NCBI GenBank assembly: GCA_907163345.1
Contig: CAJQUN010000009.1
Location: 7,254,001-7,318,000 of the forward strand
DNA length: 64,000 bases
Direction: 5' to 3'
DNA from: Haberlea rhodopensis
Taxonomy: Eukaryota > Streptophyta > Magnoliopsida > Lamiales > Gesneriaceae
In this document: positions 21,701 to 32,401 of the stretch, one piece after another
Layout of the letters: every line of letters begins with the position of its first letter
Numbering within the stretch: the first letter of the stretch is position 1
The notes under the pieces: generated by a model
What the model was told of the DNA's origin: nothing
Databases searched by the model: none
Seen by the model: the letters and a program-made list of their open reading frames with translations, nothing else
Translations under genes and position numbers: made by a program

Positions 21701-23581
21701 CTTTAGCGTATATTAGAGCCCCCACAAAATTCTTTGCTTGATTGTTCTGGCTTTACCATCTACTCCCACCAGTTGCAACACTGTGCTGCCACCATTACTC
21801 CAGTCACAGTATTCCCACTATTTCTTCAACTGAGTTCCGTTTTGAAGTCTGAAACTATCTTCATGCATGACATTTATCCATTTCATCTCTTGAAACAACC
21901 ACCCATTATTTAACTTCTTGAGAATAAGAGTTACTAGCCTCACCTAGTTTTTCATATACCATTTAGAGTTAATGTGACCCTGGGAGGTTGTTGATATGGG
22001 AAGAAGTGATATAGGTATATGGTACCATTTAGAGTTACGAGCCTCTCCTACTTTTTCTTATACCATTTAGAGTTAATGGACCCTGTGAGGTTGTTGGTCT
22101 GGGAAGAAGTGATATTGGTATATGGTACCGTGGAGGAGGAAATTGATTCTTTCTTGAACACGGTTATCATTTTCGACAAAAGTTTATTCTAAAGAATTTT
22201 ATCAATTTAGTCTATTTGCAAATAATACTCTGCTGAGGAAAGTAAATTTAGTTCATTTATGAACATATTTGTCATTGTAATAAACTGTATTTCCCATCCA
22301 ACCATTTACCCTCTCTCAAAAAGAATAATCAAATTTTTGTTCCTCTTCGCCTTTAGAAAATTTTTAACTCTAAAATTTTCTTGTCCATTGTTTTGTGGGA
22401 ATCTTTTTGATACTGCAAAGTAAGTTCATTGCACTTGTAGAACGTCATACTTCCAATGGGTGATTATCTTTGTTGCAGCAGACTTTCTGGGCTTTATGGG
22501 AGTTTGTTGAACTACCTAGATACCCATTTCTGAGCTTTCAGTTACCATGTTAATTACTATGCCTCTTAATGCCACAAATTTTAGAAGTGGTAACCATTGT
22601 GACTTGTTTTTTTTTTTTTGAGGTGGTGGAATATTTCGTTTTGGTTTATCCTCATTCTACAGCAGCTGATCCTTTTTTCTTCCCCAAGTGTAGGCATCAT
22701 TAAATGAATTCTCTGATGAGGAGTCAGGTTATTCAAACTGTTCCAGACTAGATACTCCAGTGTTTCAGAGACAGTTGGAGGGACCCATCGGTCAGTGTAG
22801 TCCTGATTCAGTTCTGGAATCATTTGATAAACAAAATCCTTCTACGTTTGAATGCTTTGAGAGTATAGATGTTGATATAACATAACTAGATTAAAACTTT
22901 GCACTGTCATGCAACTTTGTTCATCAATAAGATTCTTGCAATTCATAACTTCCAGGTCTGCCATCGCAACTTCAAGTTTTAAATAATGATACAGAAGAAG
23001 CATATTCTGAAGGATCTGAGATGGTTGTTTCGGCCAACGAAGAGGAAAAAGATGAAGGGATTGGTGATCTTTCTTACAATTCTGGAAAGGTTCATAGGTG
23101 GTTGGGGTATCATGAAAGTAGGAATTTCTGTTACCTTGTTGATGTTATAGACGAGGCTGAAAGTTATAAGGAGAGATCAATAATGGATATTATCCCAATA
23201 AACCCCTTGGTCTTCGAGGCATTAGAGAAAAAATACGGCAGACAAGCATGTTGGCCAAAATCTGATAGGCAGCTTCTGTTTGACCTCATCAATTCAGGTT
23301 TGACTTGCATTGTTAATCGATTCTTAAGCTTTCATGCACTGACAACGTCTTCTGTACGAAGACGGTTTATTGCTGGAGCGTGATGAGGTTGAAGATATAT
23401 TATGGAAATGGTGACTAGCCTGGAAATGGAAAAGAGCGGAGATGCATCCGAGAAGGTTGTCAAGGGAGCAATGAAATGGTGGGAGGTAGATGACAAAGAC
23501 ATCAATGTCATATGTAGAGAGCTAGAGATATCTTTGTTTGAGGATTTGGTGATGGAATCAATTAGTTTGTGGATCGACTGA
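18781..23581 (+). pseudogene. DUF4378 / TRM-like gene, multiply disrupted
   Basis: Homologues (TON1-recruiting-motif family) guide microtubule array and division-plane organisation. The clearest match is the C-terminal DUF4378 region: FCYLVDVIDEAESYKE, then FEALEKKYGRQACWPKSDR and QLLFDLINSG (exon near 22,957-23,330). It ends in WWEVDDKDINVICRELE and a stop at 23579-23581. An earlier exon (22,695-22,880) reads NEFSDEESGYSN. The long central exon (about 19,600-21,130) should be one frame but is not. It shifts near 19,830, has TAG at 20331, loses frame near 20,640, and has TAG again in SxxEND near 20,912. The last exon needs a base near 23,407. With at least four independent lesions it is very likely a pseudogene, unless the assembly is poor. 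Confidence 0.75.
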
Positions 23582-24059
23582 GTAAGATTTTGTTTTTCTA
23601 TCGAGTGTAAGTGATTTTTGGTGTAAATATTATTTGCACATTGCCTGCTATATTCTTGTTGTATGCCAAGATATTGTGGAGAAAAATGAAGATCAGCTTT
23701 TTGGTATGGAATCTTATTGTATGCATTTTGTTTGGAGTTGCTGATATGGTATAGGCCGTATAGCTATTTTCATGTACTAAATATTTGGGATTTGTTTTTA
23801 TATGTATGTAGTTCTAATTTTACATGATTAAGTGTGAAAAGAGAGAAATTTGTGGGATTTATGATCTTATAATTCTATATTGAGGTCTCCAATTTCATCA
23901 AAACAAAGTCGATTTCGCTCTTAATAAGTGAAACACTATAAATCTAATGTACTTTTCTTTATATTTTTGTTTTTGCCAATTATATTATTTATGGTAGTTA
24001 TGATTAGTTCTAATATTAACAAAGGCTTCTGGTTGTTTTTCTATATTTTGAAATGTTAC
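23582..24059. other. 3' flank of the TRM-like gene
   Basis: AT-rich 3' flank with no gene or repeat that I can name. Confidence 0.4.
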
Positions 24060-24150
24060 TGAGCTTCTGGATCTAGCTCAGCTGGTAAGAGCTCACTTCT
24101 ACTTTGGAAATTTTCGAGTTCGAGTCCTATAGTGTGCGAAAAAATATATA
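24060..24150 (+). repeat. tRNA-derived SINE-like head
   Basis: A good pol III A box, TAGCTCAGCTGG, lies at 24074-24085 and a B box, GTTCGAGTC, at 24118-24126, with tRNA-like spacing. A D-arm-like gctc...gagc pairing is present. The acceptor stem does not pair, so it is not a functional tRNA. It is probably the head of an old SINE. The A-rich stretch near 24,165 could be its tail. Confidence 0.6.
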
Positions 24151-24594
24151 ATCTCTCCCCCTCTAAAAAAAACCGTTATTGTAAAAAAGATAGGGGACAT
24201 TGTGTGGCCCAAAACAGAGATAATTATGATGATGAATCTACAATTATAGAACTCTCTTTGTAGAATATTTTTAAAATGAGGTTAAATTGTTTTGTTGTTA
24301 TGCGTTTGGTGGGTTGATCGCCTCCTACTTAACAAACTTAAAAGGCAAAATTCTGGTTAGTAAAATATTACTCAACAAACTTTAGTTCCAATATAAACTT
24401 TAAGCAATACTTATTTCACTTTCGGTAGCAATCATTCTGAGTTATAAAATAATAAAATCAATCTTAAATATATTATTTGTTCTGTCCCCTTTCCTAACAT
24501 CGCATTTCTTGGCTAGCTTAACCTACTAATTATTTGAAAATATTTACAATTCTAAATTTACAAATCTTATTTGTGTAGGTAACCTAATATTACA

Positions 24595-24942
24595 TGTTGG
24601 GGTACAACAATTGTCCTTACTGTGTGCTCGATTGAAAACGTGATGCTTATGATGCCGCACGGTTTAAAAGATTTGAGTTTCACCGTTACCATCAGCTATA
24701 TCTTTTGGTAAAGCGACAAGCGCTTGATCCTACAATTGGTATCAGAGACAAAGTCACTTGTTCGATTCCCATAAATTGCAAGTAGTGCAATTATTAGAGG
24801 GATTGTTGGGGTACAACAATTGTCCCTTGCTGTGTGATCGATCGAAATATGATGTTTATACTGCTGTGCAGTTTAAAAGATTTAAGTTGTACCATTATCA
24901 TCAGCTATAGTTTTGGTAAAGAGGCAAGCGATTGATCCTATA
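24595..24942. mobile_element. TRIM element (miniature LTR retrotransposon), 348 bp
   Basis: Two direct repeats (24595-24734 and 24804-24942) begin TGTTGGGGTACAACAATTGT and end cctaca/cctata. Between them are only about 70 bp: a primer-binding site (ttggtatcagagac, complementary to initiator tRNA-Met) and a purine-rich tract (attagaggga). The flanking 5-mers are ttaca and ttata, a near-perfect target duplication. It has no coding capacity. The same family occurs at 51.36-52.89 kb. Confidence 0.85.
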
Positions 24943-25369
24943 TTATAATTATAAAATTTTAAGATAAAATTAACTTATTTTTTAAATATTCATAAAGTTT
25001 ATTGATTTACCGTATCGCTATAATATTAAATTTGGAACACTTATTATTTGTATTAAAATTGAACACCTCACCACGATATTAAGGAAATTAGTAAGTTTTT
25101 AATGCCATGTCAGAACTGGATAAATTGTTGGTAAAGTCAATAAAATAAAGTATTAAATAAACTTAGTTTACACTATGATAATATACTGAATATAAAGTAA
25201 AACATAACGTTGTTAGGAAGGCACGAGGTCAATCTGAAAAAATACATTTTCATTGGTTGAGACTGTGAGCCTTATTATGGGATCCACATTCTCAATAATT
25301 TTTTGAGGTGACCCCAATTCACCCAATATTATATTGTTGTGAGAACAATTGCAGCAACAATGTTAAGAT
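24943..25369. other. AT-rich sequence, no feature
   Basis: Nothing recognised. Confidence 0.4.
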
Positions 25370-25811
25370 GTACTATCGACTGAGATTACCGTATTGTAGA
25401 GATGGATATGGATAGGATTGTGCTAGACAGAGAGTTAATTTATAGATCAAATCATAGTCTTGCTGCGGTTTGCTTCAGCGATTTGGGTGATACTGTTGTT
25501 TATTGTTGAGGGTTGATGGAGTGTTTTGAGAGTTCAGTGGCTCATGTTTAGTTGATGGATGTTTTCTGAGGACAAGATCTTTTGTTGGTTTAAGCATTAG
25601 TTTAACTTTTATTTTGATTTAGTTTTTATGTCTAGCTTGATTTGTTTATTGGTTGTTGGTTGTTGGTTGTTTTGGTCGGCTGTTGTGGATATTAGTCCCT
25701 TTGTTTTCTTCTTAGTTACTAAGCAGTTCTTTAAGTCTTGTATTAGGGTTGTGGTACTCATTGTACTCTGTTAGTTTTAATATATATTTTGTTTTAACAA
25801 AAAAAAAATTT
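25370..25811 (+). repeat. Probable LINE 3' end fragment
   Basis: A G/T-rich stretch with repeated ggttgttggttgtt words leads into ttttaatatatattttgtt and an A-run at 25,800. That is the usual look of a plant L1-type 3' UTR and tail. No coding part or target duplication was identified. Confidence 0.4.
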
Positions 25812-26796
25812 GTATAGTTTTAGCTCTTGGATGAGACAGATTCCACCAGTTTTGAGGTGGGAATCATCCCTCAACAAACTCATTCAAGAGTAGGGAACAT
25901 TTTTTATATCTGGATATAATGTAAATAAACTAAATCAAACATGTCAATCAAGATTAATCAAATCATAATCCATACATGAACATATACCCGATCCATACAA
26001 AAGTTTTCCAAAGGATTAATATGGCTGCACTTGGAGTGTGGTGTAGCATAGACCAACCCAATAGATAGCTAATGAAGTAGGAAAAGTGTACTCTCGACGC
26101 AACAAATGCTTTCAACTGTGGATTACTGGAGAATAGTAAACATGATTAGAAGTGAGTGAAACCTGGTTGATTAGAGAGAAAGACATGATGTAAAGTATAG
26201 AGAAACAGAATTTACAAATCCAACATCTATGAACACATAATTTTCTTAAAAGCAAATTCCTCCTCTCGTAGGGATATTTTTGAGGATCGATTTAAGAGTC
26301 TCATTCCCACAATACAATGACTAAAAATTGGTAGTAATTAAGCACAAATTACTACTCCAACAAACTTATATATCTTTAATTCAAAACCAAGAGAAATGAA
26401 TAATCTTTTATGAACGATCCCACTAATAACGTTCCTTGCAATAATAATCCTAAACGTTTATGACTAAACAAATATGACCCACATAAATTAATTTTAACAA
26501 AAATAGAGGTAAGACCAATTTTTCGTTAAAAAAATAAATAGAACAAACATATGTCTACATATCTCATAAATCCTTTAAGATGTCCTAACAATGGAGGTGC
26601 ACACCGTGAGATCCTCATTTTCTTCTCGTGCTTCAAAAATGACAGTTTCAATTTCAGAAGCTTCTTCAAAGCTAGAAAAATAAATCAGATAAACCAATAC
26701 AAGAAGAAGAAGAAATTTGAATCTGGGTCTCCGTCATTAATCAAATAAAAAAAATTCCTGAGAGCAAAATGGATCGATATATCAGAATCAGAAGAA
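25812..26796. other. Intergenic sequence, 3' of the zinc-finger gene
   Basis: AT-rich. A small frame at 26551-26748 has no recognisable features. The part from about 26,500 to 26,796 is expected to hold the 3' UTR of the minus-strand zinc-finger gene. Confidence 0.4.
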
Positions 26797-27297
26797 TCAA
26801 TGAAGGGCAGGAACACCAGCCTTTCCAAGAAGAAACTTATTCTCCATTGGAGTCAGATTCAGATCAAGACACAAAACCCTCCGACTATTCGATTTCTTGA
26901 CGATCGGAGAATGTTGCGGCGGAGACAGTGACAAGTACTCGAAAGGTGAATCCTTGTGTTTTTCATCATTCATGGCTACTCTGTGTCTCCTCATATGACC
27001 ACCAAGTGCTTGCCCTATTAAAAATTCTAGCCCACATATAGAGCATTTATGGGTTTTCGGCTTCTGGGGCGACGCTGGCTGGTCTCCTGGCGCTGGCCTC
27101 GGCTTCTTGTGGCTCGCGCTGTGGCCGCCAAGGGCTTGGAACGAGGGGAACCTCCGGTTACACGTCTTGCATTCGAATACTCGGTTTAAATCTCCGCCGG
27201 CACCTCCGATCATGCCTCCACCGGATAATAACATCAAACAATTAGCCATGTTTGTTACGTCCTCAAAGTTTTCTTCTCTACTCCTCTTCATCATCAT
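26797..27297 (-). CDS. C2H2 zinc-finger repressor, ZAT11-like (C1-2i)
   Basis: Nuclear DNA-binding transcriptional repressor; relatives (ZAT7/8/11/12/18) respond to stress and reactive oxygen. It is a single intronless 166-aa frame, as usual for the family. Order: MANCLMLLS box (17-25), finger 1 with Cys43, Cys46, His59 and His63, finger 2 with Cys85, Cys88, His101 and His105, then an EAR repression motif LDLNL (144-148). Both fingers contain the plant-specific QALGGH helix. Finger 1 reads GGHSASHKK where the family usually has GGHRASHKK. The start is uncertain by two residues (MMMK). ZAT11 is the closest relative by memory of its sequence. Confidence 0.93.
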   Translation of the reverse strand: MMMKRSREENFEDVTNMANCLMLLSGGGMIGGAGGDLNRVFECKTCNRRFPSFQALGGHSASHKKPRPAPGDQPASPQKPKTHKCSICGLEFLIGQALGGHMRRHRVAMNDEKHKDSPFEYLSLSPPQHSPIVKKSNSRRVLCLDLNLTPMENKFLLGKAGVPALH

Positions 27298-27339
27298 GGT
27301 TTTGATTGATTACAAAGTAAAATATATGAATTAATTATA

Positions 27340-27358
27340 TTTATATATATATATATTA
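27340..27358 (-). promoter_or_regulatory. Possible TATA region of the zinc-finger gene
   Basis: A TA-rich run about 45-60 bases upstream of the ATG. It may equally be a microsatellite, so the TATA call is weak. Confidence 0.3.
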
Positions 27359-27359
27359 G

Positions 27360-29606
27360 ACAGTATTATAAGTGCCGTGAGCTTTACTATTCCTATGAAT
27401 AGTATTTGGTCATGCAACAGTTCCTTAAATAATGTTTGGTCGTGCGATTTATCGAACATTTTCGTTTGGGCCTTTTTCATTGGGCTTTTGGCTTTGTTTT
27501 GTGGGCTTCTGCATTTATTGCGCAAGCTGTTGCTCAAAGCCCTAGCTTTCTTCATCGGTGGCTTTTCTTTTTCCAATGAATTTTTATTTGCTTTTGCAGT
27601 TTCTTTTACATCGCATGGCGGGGAAGGGGGAGGCTGGCATGATTTTCGTCATTCCCTTATGCCTCTGGTGGAGCTGACCTTGCTTTGGTCTTCTTAGTCA
27701 TGCTGCACATATTACTTCTTCCTTACACCCGTGTGTTGTTGCGATATCATATTGTGCTTGCTAGACTGGTGTTCCTTAGGTTGGTTTTTATTTCCGTTTG
27801 TTGCTTGTAAGTTGTTTCCACATGTTTGTGTTCGGCCTGTTGTTGTGTGCAATTTTTTGCCTTTTGTGTTTTCCTTCATGGTTTTGTTCTGTTGTCTCGT
27901 TGTGTTCGCTTGCAGGCCTTTTGTTTTTCTGTTTCATTGTTTAGGAGACGAGCTTTACCAGTTAATATTATGCTTTCCTCTGTTATTACAGGCACCTATA
28001 AGTCGGCTAACCGCATGTTAGATTTTGGTTCCTCGCTCATCTCACCAAATGAGGAACCTGTTGCGGCTGATTTCTTTATGTCAATGCACACTGGTGACAT
28101 AGGTCAACCATTAACTATTTTCCCATCTCCCACATAAAAAAATAAAAAAACTATTCTCAAAGAGCTTCACTAACCTACACTACAATATAATGCATAGATA
28201 ATGTGCTGGCCAGGAGGCATATTGCCAGCAAGGGAAAGTCAAAATTGGGTGAAGGAAATATCGCAAACAAATCTGGTTAGTGGTTCTCAATGAATAAAAT
28301 ACAGGTGCTTTGTTTGCGATGTCTTTTTCTATCAAGTCCAATTGCGAAAATAAGATCCTAATAAATTAAACAGTGGATGCATTGGGTGGAGGTAATTCAT
28401 TCATGAAGTATTTTCTCTCACTGTTATTCAACTTATGACTGAACAAAATCAATTTTTTAGTTATCATTTCCACAGAGCACTTTCCTATGTTTATCTTGTA
28501 TGGATAGTGGAGGGATGATCATATATACAACGCTGCCATTAGAACAAAGTATTTCACGTTGCAGTACACAAACAAAAAATGCTTACACATTCCTTTACTT
28601 TTGTGGCACTACTTTTGTTATTTTCCTTTCATGAAGCATCTCTTTGCTACAAATTACCTCTACCTATATAACCATAACAAAAAAGTGTCTTGGAGTTGAC
28701 AACACAGAAATAGAACTTGCATAAGCGGGCTTTGCGGCAGATTGTGATCGAGGGTACCAGCTCTGAAGATGAACTCGATGCTGCCCTTGAGCTCGTTGGA
28801 CAAGAAACTCCTACAAAAGGTTTTTCATTACAAATAATATAAACCCCATGATCTATGTTTTTTCATTTTTGTTTCTGTTTGTGAAGTATAAGAACTTCTA
28901 TTGGTTTTATGTTGCAGAGTATTCGACAGAAAAAGGAGATAAAGACACATCCACAAGAGGAAGGGTGATCAAGGCCAGAAATTCTATTACGAATACAAAC
29001 TCCCATCCCCTCCTCTCCAGTACTGGACACCGATTGACATGACCAACTAATCTATAAAACTATTTTGAGGTAGTAAGATACTGTTTTTGAAGCTATTGCA
29101 CTTTCTGAGAAAAAAGTTACGTTCCCCACTTCACTTTTTGGAATGCTTCAATGTAGACTCCATCCCCTGCTGCAGAAGCATGTACTTTTTTTAAAGGACT
29201 TGTTTTGTTCAAAACTGACTCCTTGTTGTAGCTATTTAACTATGAGTATGACATGTAGGAAGGCTTGTTTTGTAAATGTCTCCTTTCATACTACTTAATT
29301 ATGGGTGTGACATGTATGGTCTACTTTTACACTCTTTATCCACGATTGGTCTTTAGACCAACTTGATTGTAGGTTTGACGTGCTTGTTCTACCTGTGTTC
29401 ATAATTGGTTCCATGCATATATATATCTGTATTTGTTTATTGTTGTATGTACATTAGCTCGCTCCCTAGGGATATATCTGGTATGACCAATATTTAGATG
29501 TGTGTTTGTTATTTGAGGTCGAATTTGAAGAGACCCAAGACTAGAGAACAGAAGCTCAGCTAGCATGATCACCGGCACCATGTGTTGCACGGTGCCAAGA
29601 ATTAAC
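27360..29606. mobile_element. Possible Helitron-like segment with gene fragments
   Basis: The left side (27,362-27,405) reads attataagtgccgtgagc followed by a small palindrome, TACTATTC-ctat-GAATAGTA. This layout matches 29,611-29,656. The right side ends with an imperfect hairpin, ggcaccatg...cacggtgcc (29574-29596), resembling the perfect hairpin at the 31,341 Helitron end. Inside are G/T-rich frames (27,460-28,140) and a two-exon coding fragment (28,720-29,040). The terminal CTRR is not clean, so the call is tentative. Confidence 0.3.
28719..29040 (+). pseudogene. Two-exon coding fragment, function unknown
   Basis: One open segment reads LRQIVIEGTSSEDELDAALE and continues LVGQETPTK. It ends at a donor (aaaag, then gttttt, near 28,820). 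A second open segment after ttgcag (about 28,918) reads EYSTEKGDKDTSTRGR and continues to TGA at 29,040. The two join in frame. No start or upstream exons are present and I do not recognise the protein. It may be a gene piece picked up by the surrounding mobile DNA. Confidence 0.4.
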
Positions 29607-29622
29607 CATATATATAAGAGCC

Positions 29623-29656
29623 GTAAAGTTACTGTTCTAATGAACAGTAACTTTAC
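29623..29656. repeat. Perfect 15-bp-arm palindrome
   Basis: The arms GTAAAGTTACTGTTC and GAACAGTAACTTTAC flank the four bases taat. Shorter versions, TACTGTTC-ctat-GAACAGTA, occur at 30121-30140, and TACTATTC-ctat-GAATAGTA at 27385-27404. Confidence 0.9.
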
Positions 29657-29689
29657 GTCCTTTTTCTTTTTTTTAAAAAATTTTTTTTT

Positions 29690-30620
29690 ATTTCTTTTTT
29701 TTTTTGTTTTTTCTTTTATTTTTGTTATTTATTATTTTTTATATCGGGTATTGGTCCCGTGAACAATAAACGTCAATCTTATTTTCTTTTATTTTGTTAT
29801 TTATTATTTTTTTGCATGAGTACTGATTTGTTTGAAAAGATTTGACCATTGACCCAACTGTGCATCCTTATCTCAATTTTTAAAATTCAAAATGTTTTCT
29901 TTTTATTTTTTTTAGAAAAAAACTTGTTGTTTTTGTCAAGTATGAATTGATTTTAAAAAAGCAGAGAGTCCAAAATAGGATATCGGTGTGGCAAATTTTG
30001 TTATTTATTATTTAAGCCGTGTATGGTTACTACGTTTTTTTCTTTTTTTATTTTTCTATTTCCTTTTTCTTTTGTTTTTTTTTCTTTTATTTTTGTTATT
30101 TATTATTTTTTTGCATCGGGTACTGTTCCTATGAACAGTAAACATCTATCATATTTTCTTTTATTTTTGTTATTTATTATTATTTTGTATAAATACGGAT
30201 TTGTTTGGAAAGATTTGATCTTTGCCCCAATAGTACATGCCTCTTATCTCAATTTTTTTTCCTTTTATTTTGTTATTTATTATTTTTTTGCATCGAGTAT
30301 GAACAGTAAACGTCCATCCTATTTTCTTTTATTTTTGTTAGTTATTATTATTTTGTATAAATACGGATTTGTTTGAAAAGATTTGATCTTTGCCCCAATA
30401 GTGCATCCCTCTCATCTTAATTGTTTTAAATTTAAAATGTTTTCTTTTTTTTAGAAAAAAACTTGTTGATTTTGTCAAGTATGAATTGATTTAAAAAAAA
30501 CAGAGAGTTTAAAACATGTTTTCGTCGTGGCAAACTTTAATAATACTTTTTTATATGAGCTGACTTCAAAAAAACAGAGAGTTCAAAATATGTTTTCGTC
30601 GTGACAAACTTTAATAATAA
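29690..30620. repeat. Tandem diverged blocks inside the Helitron-like element
   Basis: A block of about 200-370 bp recurs from about 29,690, 30,060 and 30,256. Each copy contains ttgttatttattattttttt, then gaacagtaaac or a variant, then ggatttgtttg-aaagatttga, and later cttgttg-ttttgtcaagta. A shorter piece (acagagagttcaaaa-atgttttcgtcgtg) is repeated at about 30,500 and 30,575. Confidence 0.75.
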
Positions 30621-30887
30621 TTTTTATAAATATTCTGCATGATAAATTTTTGGTAGATTACAGGTCGTTAGTTTTGCTTGTTTGTATACATTTTGATTTT
30701 TGGCTTACTAATGACATATTGTTAATATGTGCTTGTTCTCGACTAACTATATATTATTATAATAATAATAAATAATAAGTGTGTAAGGGTTTGGAATAGT
30801 ACTATTGCAAGGAATAGTAATGAATAGTGTTTCACTATTTATTACAATTATTTTTCTTAAAAATGTTTTTTTTTCAAAAATTTATTT

Positions 30888-31258
30888 TTGTTGATGTGCG
30901 GGTTTAACCTGAGCCGACATGAAAAATATATATTAATCGATTGTTGATACGCGCAACTTCAATTTATAGTAAGATGAACATCATGTTTTTTTTAAAAAAA
31001 GTTAGAGTCGGTCATTTGGTTATTTTTTTCCATTCAATTACAGTAGCATGCTCGCTTTAATTTTTTTTGTTGATGACCGGATTTGGCCTAAACCAACTAG
31101 GAAAAAAATATCTTAATCGGTTGTTCATGCGCAGAACTTCAAATGTTTTTTTTTTTTTCAGTTTTTAGTGAGATGAGCATCATTTTAAAAAAAAAAAGTT
31201 AGAGCAAGTCCTTTGGTTATTTTTTTCCAATTCAATTACAGTAGCATTGTCGTTTTTT
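30888..31258. repeat. Two tandem copies of a ~180-bp block
   Basis: The first copy begins near 30,888 with ttgttgatgtgcgggttt and the second near 31,068 with ttgttgatgaccggattt. Both end with tttccattcaattacagtag or a close variant. Confidence 0.75.
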
Positions 31259-31574
31259 TTAAAAATGTTTGTTAAAATAAGTTATTTGAAATGTTATTTT
31301 CGATCAATTTAAGGAAAAATTGATCAACATGTTGGTACCTGGCACCGCACCTTGTGCGGTGCCACTAAACTAGTATATATATATATATGTGGGAGTTAAC
31401 AAGTTGGATTCGGCGGTTGGCAGTTTGACTTAATAAAAATGTTGACTTTTTTCCAAGGAAAATCAAATAACTTGGGCAATTACTTGGCAAGGAAGTCAAA
31501 TTAATGGAACACAGAAGCATAGTTCATATTCACAAGCAATCACAATTCACAAGTCTATATCTATCTATTCTGTA

Positions 31575-32401
31575 TCTATCTATATTATAAAAAAATGTAT
31601 CCACTAATTTTGAATTATCTTTTAGAAATTTAGGACGAAAATTTATGCATAATTACGTGTGAATAGATGTCACGAGATGTTTATCTGACTGGCTGTCACT
31701 TTATATACCCTGACTTGAGACAGACAATGACAAATATCACAATTAATACATATCATTGAAGGTACGCGTGAATCGTCGTGACAAAATTTGATTAGGTAGT
31801 GCATTTGTATTATTTTTCATTAAAGACAAAAAAAAAAAATCAGAATTTACTATATTAGTAATTAGGAGATTCATATAATAACTATTTTTAGTCTTCATAG
31901 AAAAGACACTTATTTTTTTTTAAATAAAATATAATAAACTAAAAGTTCAAACACAACATCTAATGAGAAAATAGAGAAAATTACACAAAATAATGTTTCA
32001 TATAAACTTTTAGAACTAATCGAATATAATCCCTCAATTTTTTTTTAACAAAAAGTAATCTCATATAAATATTTTTATCAATATAGTACCACATAATTGT
32101 TTTAAACAGAAGTGATACATAAATCCTAACAAAACTTAGGATCATTTCCGTCAAAAAATACTTTTTGTGAGATTATATTTGATAAAAATATTTATGTTGT
32201 TGTACTTTTGTTAAAAAAATATATTATTTTATATTATATTTGATTAGATCTAAAGTTCCTGACTATTATTGTAAATATTTATATTATATGCGACTATTTT
32301 TAGAAAAAATTATTCCAACATATCCACATTTTATATATTAAAAATTACCTTTTATTTTCGGACTTAATATATATACACGTGGTAAAACATCTAGATACTA
32401 G
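31575..32401 (+). mobile_element. Possible second Helitron-like element
   Basis: It starts A|TCTATCTATATTATAAAAAA, a common Helitron 5' style, and could end at CTAG (32398-32401) followed by T. The 3' hairpin is weak (only cacgtg nearby). It has no coding content. Low confidence. Confidence 0.25.

Larger units (their letters stand above)
29607..31373 (+). mobile_element. Helitron-like element with perfect 3' hairpin
   Basis: The 3' end is typical of a Helitron. A perfect 10-bp stem, GGCACCGCAC and GTGCGGTGCC with a 3-base loop (31341-31363), is followed by ten bases ending CTAG (31370-31373) and then T. The 5' end is less certain; it is placed near ccatatatataagagcc by analogy with other family members. 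The interior has no helicase and is built of tandem and dispersed copies of its own sequence (see the repeat entries). Confidence 0.55.

Noticed and set aside
24060..24150. Possible functional tRNA gene
   Set aside because: The A and B boxes are good but the acceptor stem does not pair and the length is wrong, so it fits a SINE head.
31374..31389. TA run after the Helitron end as a target duplication
   Set aside because: Helitrons make no duplication, and the TA run is an ordinary microsatellite.
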